Source: Hordeum vulgare subsp. vulgare (Eukaryota > Streptophyta > Magnoliopsida > Poales > Poaceae). Taken from it: 64,000 nucleotides of DNA. Of this stretch, positions 24,501-34,525 are shown piece after piece. The translations under genes and the position numbers were made by a program. Each line of letters opens with the position of its first letter. Position 1 is the stretch's first letter. Below the pieces are notes generated by a model. It worked only from the letters and a program-made list of their open reading frames with translations. It did not search any database and was not told the DNA's origin. The stretch lies in the NCBI RefSeq assembly GCF_904849725.1, contig NC_058521.1, positions 427,756,676-427,820,675 of the forward strand. The letters run 5' to 3'.

Positions 24501-24911
24501 CCTTCTTCTTATCCTCCTCCCTCTCCTTCTTCTTCTTCTCCTCTTCTTCTTCTTCCTTCCTTTCATTTTTCCTCTTTCTTCTCCTCTCGTCCCCTTCTTC
24601 GGGATAAATTGGCTAAGAATGCCTTTTTGGAGCTAATTATGTCATTTCGAGGATAATTAGCTAAGTATAGGTCATTTTTTATTAAATAGACCATTTAGGA
24701 GCTAACTAAGCTAATTATGTTATTTAGATGGATAATTAGCCAATTTAGGCTTTGTTGGATGAGTCTAAGCTACGTAGAATAAGAGAAAGAGAAGAAGAAG
24801 TAAAAGAAGGAGGAGGAGGAGGAGAAGGAGAAGGAAGAGGAGAAGAAGAAGAAAAGAAGAAGGAGAAGGAGAAGAAGGAATAAGGAGGAAGAAGAAGGAG
24901 AAGTAGGAGCT
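18542..24911. repeat. ~440-bp satellite array of purine/pyrimidine hairpins
   Basis: Fifteen units begin with the phrase 'gatgagtctaagctacg' (near 18569, 19009, 19441, 19882, 20326, 20768, 21208, 21652, 22093, 22531, 22978, 23425, 23869, 24315, 24758), with spacings of 432-447 bp. Each full unit has about 100-130 bases of A/G only, the palindrome GGAGCTCC, then about 120 bases of mostly C/T complementary to the first arm, then about 190 bp of AT-rich DNA with four GTCATTT-like motifs. The palindrome centres are near 18725, 19166, 19598, 20045, 20483, 20924, 21371, 21809, 22253, 22694, 23141, 23585, 24029 and 24472. The fifteenth unit loses its pyrimidine arm. ORFs of poly-Arg, poly-Leu, poly-Ser or poly-Glu type on both strands are by-products of the composition. 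The array lies downstream of the CACTA genes. Confidence 0.92.
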
Positions 24912-25075
24912 AACTAAGCTAATTAAGCTAACTAAGTTAACTAAACTAACTAAGCTAACTAAGCTAACTAAACTAACTAAGCTAACTATGTGATCTAGCT
25001 ATATTTTATTAAATAGGTCTTTTTGGAGCTAACTAAGCTAATTATGTCATCGAGCTATCTTTTATTAAAACACTA
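24912..25075. repeat. CTAACTAAG short tandem repeat
   Basis: About 80 bases are made of variants of CTAACTAAG (24912-24990), followed by one more degenerate unit of the array's AT-rich part. It caps the truncated fifteenth unit. Confidence 0.7.
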
Positions 25076-25436
25076 GAAATAACATACCTAAGTTAGGGTC
25101 AAGGACGGTGGCTCTGGCTTGTTTCACCTGGAGAAGGCTGCCCTGGAGAAGACTGCCCTGGAGAAGGCTCGATTGTAGAAGGGTCGTGCGATGCGTTTCG
25201 GGACATATTCTGCACCAAACATCGTTTGCAATGTGTAGTTAGCATGAGGACACTCTTAAGATCACTCCACTGAAATGAAACTCACCGTCCCCGCCACGTT
25301 AACGACTTGCATCGGCGGAGGGACTTGGCCGTTCTTCTCGCACATAGACTGTACATTTGGTTTCGACAAGTCAAACTTTTTCTTTATTAATGAAACGGAC
25401 ATTCAAATGCAAGATTTGAAATAACATGAAGAAGAA

Positions 25437-27601
25437 ACTTACCACGAAGAGCTCGTATACGGCCCTGGTAGACGCATCATCCCGTGCCCTCTCCGCCTCC
25501 ACCAATGCAGTCGTCCTCTCCTCCAGCTCCCTAATTTCCTTATCCTTCTCCGCCATAGCCGCCTGCATTGCCTCTCTCTCTTTCTGAATAGCAGCCTACA
25601 ACACAACTCATTGTTAGCATATTGGTTCCAACGCACAACATAATGCGGAAAGATACTTCAGTCCATTAAACTAACCTCGATGGCGAGCTCGACTAGCCGT
25701 GCACGACGTGTTATCTCCGGACAAGAGCTCGTTTGGCGTTCCTTTATCTGCCGGAGAGAGCTAGGACAACGTATAAGGCCGTCTCCAATGGCGATCGAGC
25801 CATGGGGCCTCCCGTTGTCAGCTATCATCACCAGCTCTGGATCAATAGGCCCCTCGCTCGGGTTAAAGTCCTCCCCTTTCCTCGCCTTCCCGTGATCTCT
25901 GTACTTCACGAGCTTGTCGTGGGAGGAGATGTTGGTGAAGTTTTCTGGATGCTCGAGGTCAGACGCAGAGAATGTCTTGACCTTCTTGTACGAGGCAGTA
26001 TGGGCCATCGCATACAGGTCGTACATCTGTGGCGCCTCCGTCTTATTGTGACGTGCCTAAAAGAGAGAGAGAGGAAAATTGTATTGGTAAAGGGCTCAAG
26101 ATAGCATTAAGAATGAATTGCATGAGGCATGAAGCAAACCACATACCCAGTTCTCGCCAAATTGGATTAAGTTGACGCTCCCTTGATGGTGTGGCACGCC
26201 AACCATTTTGCCACGCCTCTCCTTGGCGTTGTTGTGGCTGGCCTCCCACGTTTCGGAGCACCACTGATCCACCAAGGCCTCCCAACAATCCATCTTATCC
26301 ACACACCATCTCGGGGGCACCTAAGTTAATAAAGAGAAATTTGAGCGCGTAAGAACCAAATCAAGGAAACTAACTCCTTCTCCATCTTAGCATCACGGCA
26401 CTTCGCCTTGTCAAGCCTAATACGCCGCGTGGCATAGTAGTCTCGAACAGCCTGCACCCGAGCCTCGTGCCGAAAGTTTTGAAGTAGGGGGCGACATTCG
26501 GTTTCGATAACCTTTGCCGCGTCCTCCTCGTATCCCTCCTCACACCTGTAGCAGGTCTGCAAACGAGACAACAACGATTAGTACAATAAATAGCTATGGT
26601 TGATTTATAATTGTGTGAAAGAGAAATTACCCAGAACTTTTGGATCACCATGTCCGCCCACGTGTCACACAAAACACCGTCGATCTCCACCTCCGGCGGG
26701 GCCGGGGCACCCAAGTAGTGCTCCCAGGTCATTCCTACCTCTCCCTCCTGACCGGGCGACGTAACAAACCCTGGGAAGTTTTGACGGCAAAGAACACCAG
26801 GGATGCTGTTGGGCTTGCGGACACCCTTGGCAACAATCCAACCCCTACAGTATGAAAAATTAAAGACAAAACATTAGATATTTGAGAAAACGCGAAGGCA
26901 AAAGGTTAAATAAGAGTAAATTAACTTACTTGTCCCCATTTGGCCTAATCGACCACCTCTGCTCGGGGGTCGCTGGCACGAGCGGGAGCCCCGAACTACC
27001 ACGCTGGTAGACGGTAGCCCCCTCACCCAGCTCCTCGTCGCTACCAGCATGGCCACTTGCCTCAGGCCAGGTATCCCACTGGGTCTCTTGGGACGTACCC
27101 TCATCCCTACTTTGCTCCGGAGTCGCCTGGAAGGAAGCCTCTTGGACAGGAGTCTCATGGGTCGAAGGCTCGTCGACCTGAGGCTCGTCGACCCGAGGCT
27201 CGTGAACCGGAGACCGTGTAGCCTCCACCTCAGACGGATCCACCCTAGAAGTCCTGTGCTCAGGTGAATCATCTTGGGGTGGTGGCGGAGACCGTGTAGC
27301 CCTACCTCTCCCGCGGTCGCGTGTACCTTTAGTACAACATAAATACCAACATGAGTAATAAAATGTATATAAATACCAATATGCATACAACATGAGTACA
27401 ACATAAATACCAACATGAATACAACGTGTACCTTTAGTGCCTCTCGGCTTCGCGGGGGGTCAACCTCCTCTCACGGGGGGGCGCTCCTTGCAAAGTAGAG
27501 AGCAACACTCTCCGAAGAGGCGAGGCAGGAATGGAAGTACCCATCCCATCACCCGCCGACGAAGAAGCAGCCGCGGAGTGCTTTCGACCCTTTCCCACCA
27601 T
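25437..27601 (-). pseudogene. CACTA ORF2, Ptta/En/Spm (Transposase_24-like) protein
   Basis: The likely start is the ATG at 27599-27601 (MVGKGRKHSAAASSSAGDG). Readable blocks follow leftward: a Ser/Pro/Glu-rich segment (about 27320-26930), GWIVAKGVRKPNSIPGVLC (about 26840-26640), CYRCEEGYEEDAAKVIE (about 26555-26370), WCVDKMDCWEALVDQW (about 26310-26140), a long conserved block starting ARHNKTEAPQMYDLYAMAH and ending IAIGDGLI (about 26055-25770), and a coiled coil (KDKEIRELEERTTALVE, about 25560-25440). GT...AG borders are visible, for example a GTAAG donor after 26930 and a TAG acceptor before 26844, so this is a spliced gene. The AHTASYKK ... GDGLI pattern is typical of PF03004 in plant CACTA elements, thought to bind subterminal repeats with the transposase. 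Frame agreement across all exons was not checked. Confidence 0.7.
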
Positions 27602-27786
27602 CTTTCAACACATGTCATGACAAAGAGTAAATGAAATTAGTACAACATAAGTACAAGCAGGAGTAATAAAATGTATATAATTTAAGTGTATCATCGTCAT
27701 AAATACCAACATGACTAATAAAAATTGAATACCTAACATGAACTCAAAATTTATATATAGTATAATAGTTGAATACCTGACATGAA

Positions 27787-30700
27787 CTAATAACAATCGT
27801 CCTCGTCTATATATGCTTCGGGGTCAATAAATTCATCATGATCATCACTATCATCAATAAATGCATCATCATCATCACTGTCACGAAGAACATGTGGAAG
27901 GCCACCATCATGTAATCGGTCAAGAAGTGACAGGTCATCCGCAGCAGTAACCTCTTCTTCTTCCAGCTCTTCCTGTTCGGGCTCACGGGTTAAGACGGAT
28001 TCACTGTCGCTGTCTACTTCAATGTTCTGGGGTGAAGTAGAGCGGTTCTTGAAACATTTCTTGGACATACGTGTTTCTTGGAAGAATTCTCCTTCATATG
28101 TGTCTGGGTTAATGTGAGGTTCATAATCCTCTTCATTGAGGGTAGGTGGTCTAAAATGTGGTGGCACTTCATAAACGACATCCCAACCTTTGAGATTTGG
28201 ATAAGTTTGGCAGGCCCACGGTAGATAGAAAAGTTGTGTCGCCTGTTGAGCCGTAATATAGACATCGGGAACATCTAAGTGGGTGTTTTGGTTGATTTCG
28301 ACTAGTCCTATATGTTCATGAGTCCTTCTAGTCTTCCTCGGCTCAAACCAATAACATTTGAAGACTACGACTGTCGGTGGGTTTTCACCATAGAATAGAA
28401 GTTCATAAATTGCTTCAACTCTTCCGTAATACTCGGTGTCTCCTTCGCCGATAGCAGAGACAAAACAATTTGTAGTCTTTAGGTCGGGCATAGATAGCTC
28501 TTTGCCAAAGGTACGAAAGTGATACCCGTTGATGTTGTATTTGTCAAATGAACGGACCTTATAGTCAAAACCATTAGCGACTTGTCTCAACTCGGCGTCC
28601 ATAGACTCTGCATCAGCCTACAAGTTCAATACGAAAGAATGGGTGCATTAGCCGCAAATTAGACCAATAAATCAAATGGGCCCTTAATGGTAATAAATTA
28701 CCCTTTGTTTGAACCAAGAGATGAAACCGGGATAGTCGCCTCCATGCTTTGCGAGAAGCTCATACTCTTCGATGGAATCCTTTTTGATGACCGCTCCATC
28801 CGAGAATTCGGCGACGTATCGACTATATCAAATATCCGGGAATAAGAGTAGTTCAAAGCAATTAGAAGTTGCGGAACAATAAATTACCGAGAACTTACTC
28901 GATGTACGGCCGCACTTCTGTTAGGTTGGTGAAGATATACAATGAAATGGTCCGCCATTCTTCGACATCCAACGATTTCCCTTTCGAAACACCGGATGGT
29001 GCAAGCTTACCTTTGAATAGGCTGAGGTTGGATCGAACTTTTTCTCGATCGCCATCACTGTACCGAGGCTACGGGTTGTGCAAATGATGATTTTTGGCTT
29101 CGTAGTGTGCGGTCATGAAGTTTGCCGCCTCCTCAGTAATGAATGCCTCGGCCATCGATGCTTCAATTCTATGTTTATTTTTACACTTAGCTCGAAGCGT
29201 CTTCTCATCCTCTCAGTTGAGTAGCACCATCGATTTTGAACGGGCCCCCCATTCTTGCCTCGGTTGGGCGATACAAAATCAAATGTTGCATTGGATTAAA
29301 GAAGCCCGGTGGAAAGATCTTTTCTAATTTGCAGATCAACTCCGGCGCCAACTCTTCCATTTCATCTAACACGCCAGGCGATAGTTCTTTCGCACAATGA
29401 GAACGGAAGAAATAGCTCAGCTCTGCCAGTACTAGCCATTCATCCTTAGGGATAAAGCCACGCAACATCACCGGCATTACCCGCTCAATCCATATGTGCC
29501 AATCATGACTCTTGAGCCCAAATATTTTCAATTTCTCAAGACTCGCTCCCCTCTTTAGATTCGCAGCATACCCATCCGGGAACATCAACCGCATTTTCAC
29601 CCACAATAGCATTTACCTCATAGCTGGCCTTTCAAGATTGAACCATGCCTTTGGCTTCGCTATGCTTTGCTTTCCTTTCTGTTGTTGCAAGTTTTGCAAC
29701 GGTCTATCACATAGAGCCTCCAGGTCGATTCTAGCCTTAGGATTATCTTTTGACTTCGCCTCTATGCCGAACAATGTACCAAAAATGGCCTCCGCAATAT
29801 TCTTTTCAGTGTGCATCACGTCAATGTTGTGTGGGCAAAGGAGGTCTTTGAAGTAAGGGAGATCCCATAAGCATGACTTGTGAGTCCAGGCGTGTTCCGT
29901 ATTATACCCTTTGAAGTATCCTGGACGCAAAGGATCAGGCTCGAGAGCATTTAACTGATCAAGGGTCTGTTGGCCTGTCAACGCAGCTGGTGCAGTGTTT
30001 TTGACAACTCTACCTTTGATGAAATTCTTCTTGTCTTTTCTGAACTTATGGTCAGGATCCAGGAATTGTCTATGCATGTCGAAGCAAGAATACTTGCGAC
30101 TAGCCTGCAGCCAACGGAACTGAAGAGCTGCCTTGCATGTGGTGCACGGGAACCTTCCATGCACACACCAGCCAGTGAATAGCGCAAACGCCGGATAATC
30201 ATGCGTCGAGTACATGTACCACACATGCATTTTGAAATTTGTTTTGGTAGCCGCGTCGTAGGTCTTGAGCCCATTATCCCAGGCTTCTTGCAACTCATCC
30301 TTAAGCGGCTGCATGTACACATTCATATTCTTCCCCGGATAGTTGGGCCCTGGAATTATCAACGTCAGGAATATGTTCGTTCTTTGACTGGTACAGGTTT
30401 GCAGGTAGTACATGGCCTTTGGGTAGAAAGCGTCCAAATATCGTCATCATCGCGTCGTAGCATTCTCTGCCTAGGTTGAATTGAGCCTTCAGAGCCATTA
30501 CTTGTGCGATGGCATCTAGCTCACAAAGCTCAGTCTGCTCGTGGAGAGGACGTTTTGAAGACTCTAGCATTTCATAGAAGGCCTTTGCAGATTCCTCCAT
30601 CTCATCGTCCGAATCACGAGCATCATCAAAGTCTTGCACCATGTCTTCAATCCCGGTACCATGCTCGTCGGTGCGACGACGAATCACCTCAGCTCTGGCA

Positions 30701-30948
30701 CGTTGGTCAGACTCACCATGAAAAGTCCACACCGTATAATTAGGCGTAAAACCCCACTTCTGCAGGTGTTTACCCATTTCAAACTTTGTCTGCCTTTTCC
30801 AGTTGTCGCAGTTCGGACAGGGGCACTATGTTTTATGCTGGCCATTTGCAAATGCGGCTCTCACAAACCCCCTGGTTTCTGTTAACCATTCATGGGTCAT
30901 GTCTTTCTGACTAGGGTGACCAGTGTACATCCAAGCACGATCACTCAT
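27787..30948 (-). pseudogene. CACTA TNP2-like transposase, decayed
   Basis: The start is an ATG at 30946-30948 (MSDRAWMYTGHPSQKDMTHE), which opens a Transposase-associated zinc domain (PF13963) with CPCPNCDNW. A TAG at 30826-30828 falls just before this motif. The Transposase_21 (PF02992) part follows: QRTNIFLTLIIPGPNYPG, KMHVWYMYSTHDYPAFALF and CVHGRFPCTTC. Between LPANLYQSKN and QRTNIFL the usual ~130-150 residues, including the conserved DGFNP region, are missing and the frame changes. Next are a DUF4218 block (LKSHDWHIWIERVMPVMLRG), then VRPYIE at a GTAAG donor near 28898, a short exon (28822-28703), an 85-bp intron (28702-28618), and a last exon with a DUF4216 domain (about 28600-28130) and an acidic tail ending at 27787. 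It would cut and move the element, but cannot in this state. Confidence 0.8.
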
Positions 30949-31083
30949 GTTGCCTAGCTACCTATGGGGGCACAAGAAATAAATATATAATTCATCATCT
31001 ATATTCATACGCTAATCAAGTTTGTCAGTTTTATTACGTCCATGCAACCTACATGCTAATAGGTAAAGATAGGTCCTAATCCC

Positions 31084-31302
31084 ACCCGAGTATGTGTAGA
31101 CTGGGTTCGTTTTCCCATGCTCTGCTCCAGATACGACGCAGAATTTCGACAGCACCTCCCCGCTGTTCTCCTGATACACGTCTCGGCAATAAGCAGAGAG
31201 GATGTGTACTCGGAGAACAACAGGGGAGGCACTAACGAAATTCCGCATCCGATCCGGAGCACAACATACGGGAAAACAAACCCAATCTACACATACTCGG
31301 GT
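31084..31302. repeat. large imperfect hairpin upstream of the CACTA transposase
   Basis: The left arm 31084-31181 (starting ACCCGAGTATGTGTAG) pairs with the right arm 31202-31302 (ending CTACACATACTCGGGT) at about 80% by eye, with a 20-base loop. It lies about 140 bp upstream of the transposase ATG, in the promoter or 5' leader. A second, smaller hairpin follows at 31326-31389. Two antisense ORFs here are side effects of the palindrome. Confidence 0.8.
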
Positions 31303-31325
31303 TGTCCATGGATAATGTTGGACAA

Positions 31326-31389
31326 TTCGAAAGGATGGCGGTTATAAATATGCAAAGAAATGCATATTTCTAGATGTCGCCCTTTCGAA
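31326..31389. repeat. second, smaller inverted repeat
   Basis: Arms 31326-31354 (TTCGAAAGG...ATGCA) and 31361-31389 (TGCATATTT...CCTTTCGAA) match at 22 of 29 positions with a 6-base loop. Its ends are TTCGAAAGG / CCTTTCGAA. Confidence 0.6.
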
Positions 31390-31684
31390 CGGGAGACGCA
31401 TACTGGTCACCCATACTCATGATTGAAGAAACCTATAGCTGGCAAGTTTCATCGGCACGAAGACCGGGACAGAGCAAATTAAGGGGGTAGGAGGAGAAGT
31501 CATTTGTGCTCACCAACAAACGCAAGGGCCGAGCTCGTCCAACGCACGTGGAGGTCGTCAAACAACTGCACATTGAAATTCACCCGATCAACACAAATAT
31601 GATGTTTTTATAATTAACATAATCAGAAAATATGTGGCGTAACTCATAATTTACAAAATTATGACCCCGTCGGCTTAGTGGCGG

Positions 31685-32262
31685 CAATGGTCGGTGGTGT
31701 CAGGTGTCGCTGGCGTCGATGGTTGGTGGTGTCGGGTGTCGCTGGCGTCGATGGTTGGTGGTGTCCGGTGTCGGTGGCGTCGGCGGTCAAGGATTAGTTG
31801 TGTTGGTGGTCGGGGGTCAGTGTTGTCGGGGGTCGAGGATCACTGGCGTCGGGGGTTGGGGTCTCTTTGGTCAACAAGAGACCGAAGAGGTGTCGGGGGT
31901 CGGGGGTTGGGGGTCAATGGTGTCGGGGGTCGGGGGTAGGGGGCCGGGGGTCGAGGGTCAGGGGCGTCGGGGGTCGGGGGTCGAGGGTCAGTGGCGTTGG
32001 GAGTCGAGGGTCAGTGGCGTCGGGCGTCGGGGGTCGAAGGTTGAGGGTCAGTGGCTTCTGTAGTCGAGGGTCAATGGCGTCGGGCATCGGGGGTCGGGGG
32101 TTAGTGGAGTCGGGGGTCGGGAGTCTGGGGTCGGGGGTCAGTGGTGTCGGGCGTCGGGGGTCGGGAGTCGGGTCTCAGTGGCGTCGGAGGTCGGGGGTCG
32201 AGGGTCGGGGGTTGGTGGCGTCGGGCGTCGGGGGTCGTGGGCCAGGGGGTCGAGGGTCGGGG
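31685..32262 (+). repeat. G-rich minisatellite (GTCGGGGGTC type)
   Basis: Short units such as GTCGGGGGTCGGGGGTC and GTCAGTGGC(A/G)TCGGG repeat with little order for about 580 bp. Near 31886-31965 there are many runs of four or five G on the plus strand with short gaps, a pattern that can form G-quadruplexes. The plus strand is the template strand for the leftward CACTA genes. The 217-codon Gly/Val/Ser ORF here follows from the repeat and is not a gene. Confidence 0.8.
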
Positions 32263-32455
32263 TCCTTTTCTTTCTTCTTCTCCTCTATCCTCTTCTTCTT
32301 CTTCTTCTTCTTGATCATCATATTATTATTATTCTTCTTCTTTCTCCTCCTCCTCCTCCTCCTCCTCCTCCTCTTCTTCTTCTTTCTTTTATCTTTCTCC
32401 TCCTTTCCTCTTTCTTCTTCTTCTTCTTCTTCTTCTTCCTTTTTCTTCTAGTTTA
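32263..32455 (+). repeat. CTT/CTC microsatellite tract
   Basis: About 190 bases are almost only C and T on the plus strand, with runs of TTC and TCC, broken by 'gatcatcatattattatta'. It resembles the pyrimidine arms of the large array but lacks the purine partner. Confidence 0.7.
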
Positions 32456-32767
32456 TTATTCTCTTATTTTCTTCTAAGTTTTTTTTCTATCTATTGTTTT
32501 CTTCTCTATCTACTTTTTCTACCTAATAAACTAACTATCTAATTTCATACAAAAAACGGTGCTCTAAATATCCAAAAAGAACCTATAAGTAAAGCAAACT
32601 TCTACTTTATTATATAACTTAAAAATAAAATGTAAACTAGCAAAATAAAATGTACACTAGCAAAATAAAATCCAGCCTCCTATGAACAATTTAAGCTGAG
32701 AAAAAACAGGAAAAAAAGAAAAAAAAATTACCTGCAGTGTGAGGAGGGCAGTGGGCGGAGGGTAGGG
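32456..32767. other. CACTA spacer, no gene seen
   Basis: AT-rich DNA with a phrase duplicated in tandem (CTAGCAAAATAAAATGTA, about 32637-32670) and an A-rich run near 32700-32730. No convincing frame. Confidence 0.5.
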
Positions 32768-33121
32768 CGAGCTCCGGCCGTGGGGGTGGCGCCCCTTTGC
32801 GGGGAGGAGGGGAGCGGGGAGAGCCGGTAGTCGGCGGCGGGGAGGAGGGCAGTGGGAGGAGGGCAGTGGGAGGAGGGGCAGTGGGAGGAGGGCAGTGGGG
32901 AGGAGGGCAGTGGGAGGAGGGCAGTGGGAGGAGGGCCGCGGGGAGGAGGGCAGTGGGAGGAGGGGCGGGCGAGCTCCGGCCGTGAGGGTGGCGTCCCTTT
33001 GCGGGGAGAAGGGGAGCGAGGAGAGCCGGTAGTCGGCGGCGGGGAGGAGGGCCGCGGGGAGGAGGGCCGCAGGGAGGAGGGCCGCAGGGAGGAGGGCGGC
33101 GGCGGTGGGCCGGAGCAGTGA
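32768..33121. repeat. GC-rich duplication and GGGAGGAGGGCAGT minisatellite
   Basis: A block of about 85 bp beginning GAGCTCCGGCCGTG recurs about 200 bp to the right (about 32770 and 32971). Each copy is followed by short units of the type GGGAGGAGGGCAGT or GGAGGAGGGCCGC. The 167-codon Pro/Leu-rich minus-strand ORF across it is a product of the repeat. Confidence 0.75.
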
Positions 33122-33504
33122 AGGGGGTGGTGGCGGCGGCGCTGTAGTGGGCAGGGGCACGCGCGAGATGACAGGAGATCGACGGGGAGCGTGCCGTTAG
33201 GGGAGCGGGGGTGGGGGCTGGGTGCCGTTAGGGGGAGCCCCCCTTTGCCGTCTGCAGAAGCTGGGAGGCGGACGGCAAAGGGGTTGGTGGGTGGGGTGGG
33301 CTTCGGCCGTTAGGGGGAGCCCCCCTTTGCCGTCCGGGTTTTCTTTGTCGTCTACCTCCGGGCCCTTTGCAATGCGTCAGCAGACGGCAAAGAGGTGGCC
33401 GACGGCAAATAAAACTTTTGCCATCAGCAACCTCTTTGCCGTCTGCTTTGTGCCAGCTGACGGCAAAGAAGATCTTTGCCATGTGTTAGCAGACGGCAAA
33501 GGCA
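33122..33504. repeat. CACTA right subterminal repeats
   Basis: From about 33240 the stretch contains many direct and inverted copies of TTTGCCGTC / GACGGCAAA, often as facing pairs 20-40 bp apart. They match the motif at the left end and would be the transposase-complex binding sites at the 5' end of the element. The first ~110 bp are GC-rich and simple. Confidence 0.75.
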
Positions 33505-33537
33505 TGACAGATGGCAAATTTCTCAATTCCAGTAGTG
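33505..33537 (-). repeat. CACTA right terminal inverted repeat
   Basis: Read on the minus strand it starts CACTACTGGAATTGAGAAAT and matches the left repeat at 28 of 33 positions. The TAT duplication follows at 33538-33540. Confidence 0.85.
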
Positions 33538-33540
33538 TAT

Positions 33541-34419
33541 CTTCAACTGGATTGGTTTAGGGTTTAACTACATTGACTTCTATGCGAGGATGATATTTAA
33601 ACCACTTCTCTTTAGGGAGATTAATATGAGGAGCAAATGATTCACATAATGAAGCTACTATCTTAGAGTCAAGTCCATGTTTGGCGCTAAAATCACAAAA
33701 AGTATTTGTTTCAACAAAGGATTTAACGCAATCAAACGTGAGATTCATACCTGACTCCTTACCTTCATCAAACTCCCAATCTTTAGAGTTGCATTTAATT
33801 ATTTCCAATAAATTCCATTTGAAGTCAATATCTCTCTTCATAAAAGAACCGACACAAGAAGTGTCAAGCATGGTGCGATTATCATGAGAAAGGCGAGCAT
33901 AGAAGTTCTGAGTGATAATTTCTCTCGAGAGATCATGGTTGGGGCATGAATATAACATTGACTTAAGCCTCCCCCAAGCTTGAGCGGTACTTTCTCTATC
34001 ACGAGGCCAAAAATTATAAATATAGTTTCGATCACGATGTACTAGATGCATAGGATAAACTTTTGATGAAATTCCAATTTCAATCGGTTGTAGTTCCATG
34101 ATCCAGTATCATCACATAGCCTATACCATGTTAATACTTTATCCCTCAAAGATAAGGGAAAGACCTTCTTCTTGAACTCATCCTCGGGAAAACCTGGAAG
34201 CTTAAATAAACCACACACTTCATCTACATGGATTAGATGCAAGTCGGGATGTGATGTTCCATCTCCTATAAAAGGATTAGCCAACATTTTCTATAGCGTA
34301 CCCGAAGGAATTTCATAAAAAATATTTTTAGTAGGTGCAGTAGGTTGAGGAGCAACTCCTTGTGCTTCAGTTCGAGGTGAAGATACCCCGAACAAGCTCC
34401 TCAAGGGATTAGTTTCCAT
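33541..34419 (-). pseudogene. Athila-like gag
   Basis: The likely start is an ATG at 34417-34419 (METNPLRSLFGVSSPRTEAQ). A TAG after PSGTL and a frame change near 34090 interrupt it. The capsid-type retrotrans_gag region includes FKLPGFPEDEFKKKVFPLSL and LTWYRLCDDTGSWNYN, followed after the shift by FWPRDRESTAQAWGRLKSML. The product would form the virus-like particle. No zinc knuckle is seen before the CACTA insertion at 33540. The remainder of the polyprotein (protease onward) resumes at 17376. Confidence 0.8.
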
Positions 34420-34496
34420 AGTGACAAGTGATAATAAATTTCAGCACACTATATAAATGTTTCCTTACAAAATTCCACTTACCAAAGGCGCTTCAC

Positions 34497-34514
34497 TCCC
34501 TGGCAACGGTGCCA
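34497..34514 (-). other. Athila-like primer binding site (tRNA-Asp type)
   Basis: On the minus strand it reads TGGCACCGTTGCCAGGGA, 11 bases downstream of the 5' LTR. This is complementary to the 3' end of plant tRNA-Asp as I know it, with two mismatches, both G-to-A as expected from CpG decay or drift. Confidence 0.7.
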
Positions 34515-34525
34515 TAAAAGAGTCT

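Larger units (their letters stand above)
17377..33537 (-). mobile_element. CACTA (En/Spm) transposon, Caspar-like, 16.2 kb
   Basis: The ends are CACTACTGAAATTC at 17377 and its imperfect reverse complement ...GAATTCCAGTAGTG at 33537. The 33-bp terminal repeats agree at 28 positions. A 3-bp duplication TAT (17374-17376 and 33538-33540) flanks it, the size expected for CACTA elements. Subterminal TTTGCCGTC-type repeats occur at both ends. Two genes run leftward: a TNP2-like transposase (30948-27787) and an ORF2 of the Ptta/En/Spm type (27601-25437). The 5' side therefore lies at the right, and the 3' side carries the 6.4-kb satellite array. The name Caspar-like rests on memory of the TTTGCCGTCTGC motif. 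Both genes look damaged. Confidence 0.9.

Noticed and set aside
18580..24656. Many 60-113-codon ORFs on both strands rich in Arg, Leu, Ser, Glu or Phe
   Set aside because: They recur with the 440-bp unit, occupy complementary strands of A/G- or C/T-only DNA and follow from composition alone.
18542..24911. Regular repeat spacing as a possible CRISPR array
   Set aside because: Units are ~440 bp, spacers are not unique, no cas genes exist and the context is a plant CACTA element.
31694..32477. Gly/Val-rich ORFs up to 217 codons
   Set aside because: Produced by translating the GTCGGGGGTC minisatellite and the following CT tract.
32657..33160. 167-codon Pro/Leu/Ala-rich minus-strand ORF
   Set aside because: Read-out of the GGGAGGAGGGC minisatellite; the frame comes from the repeat.
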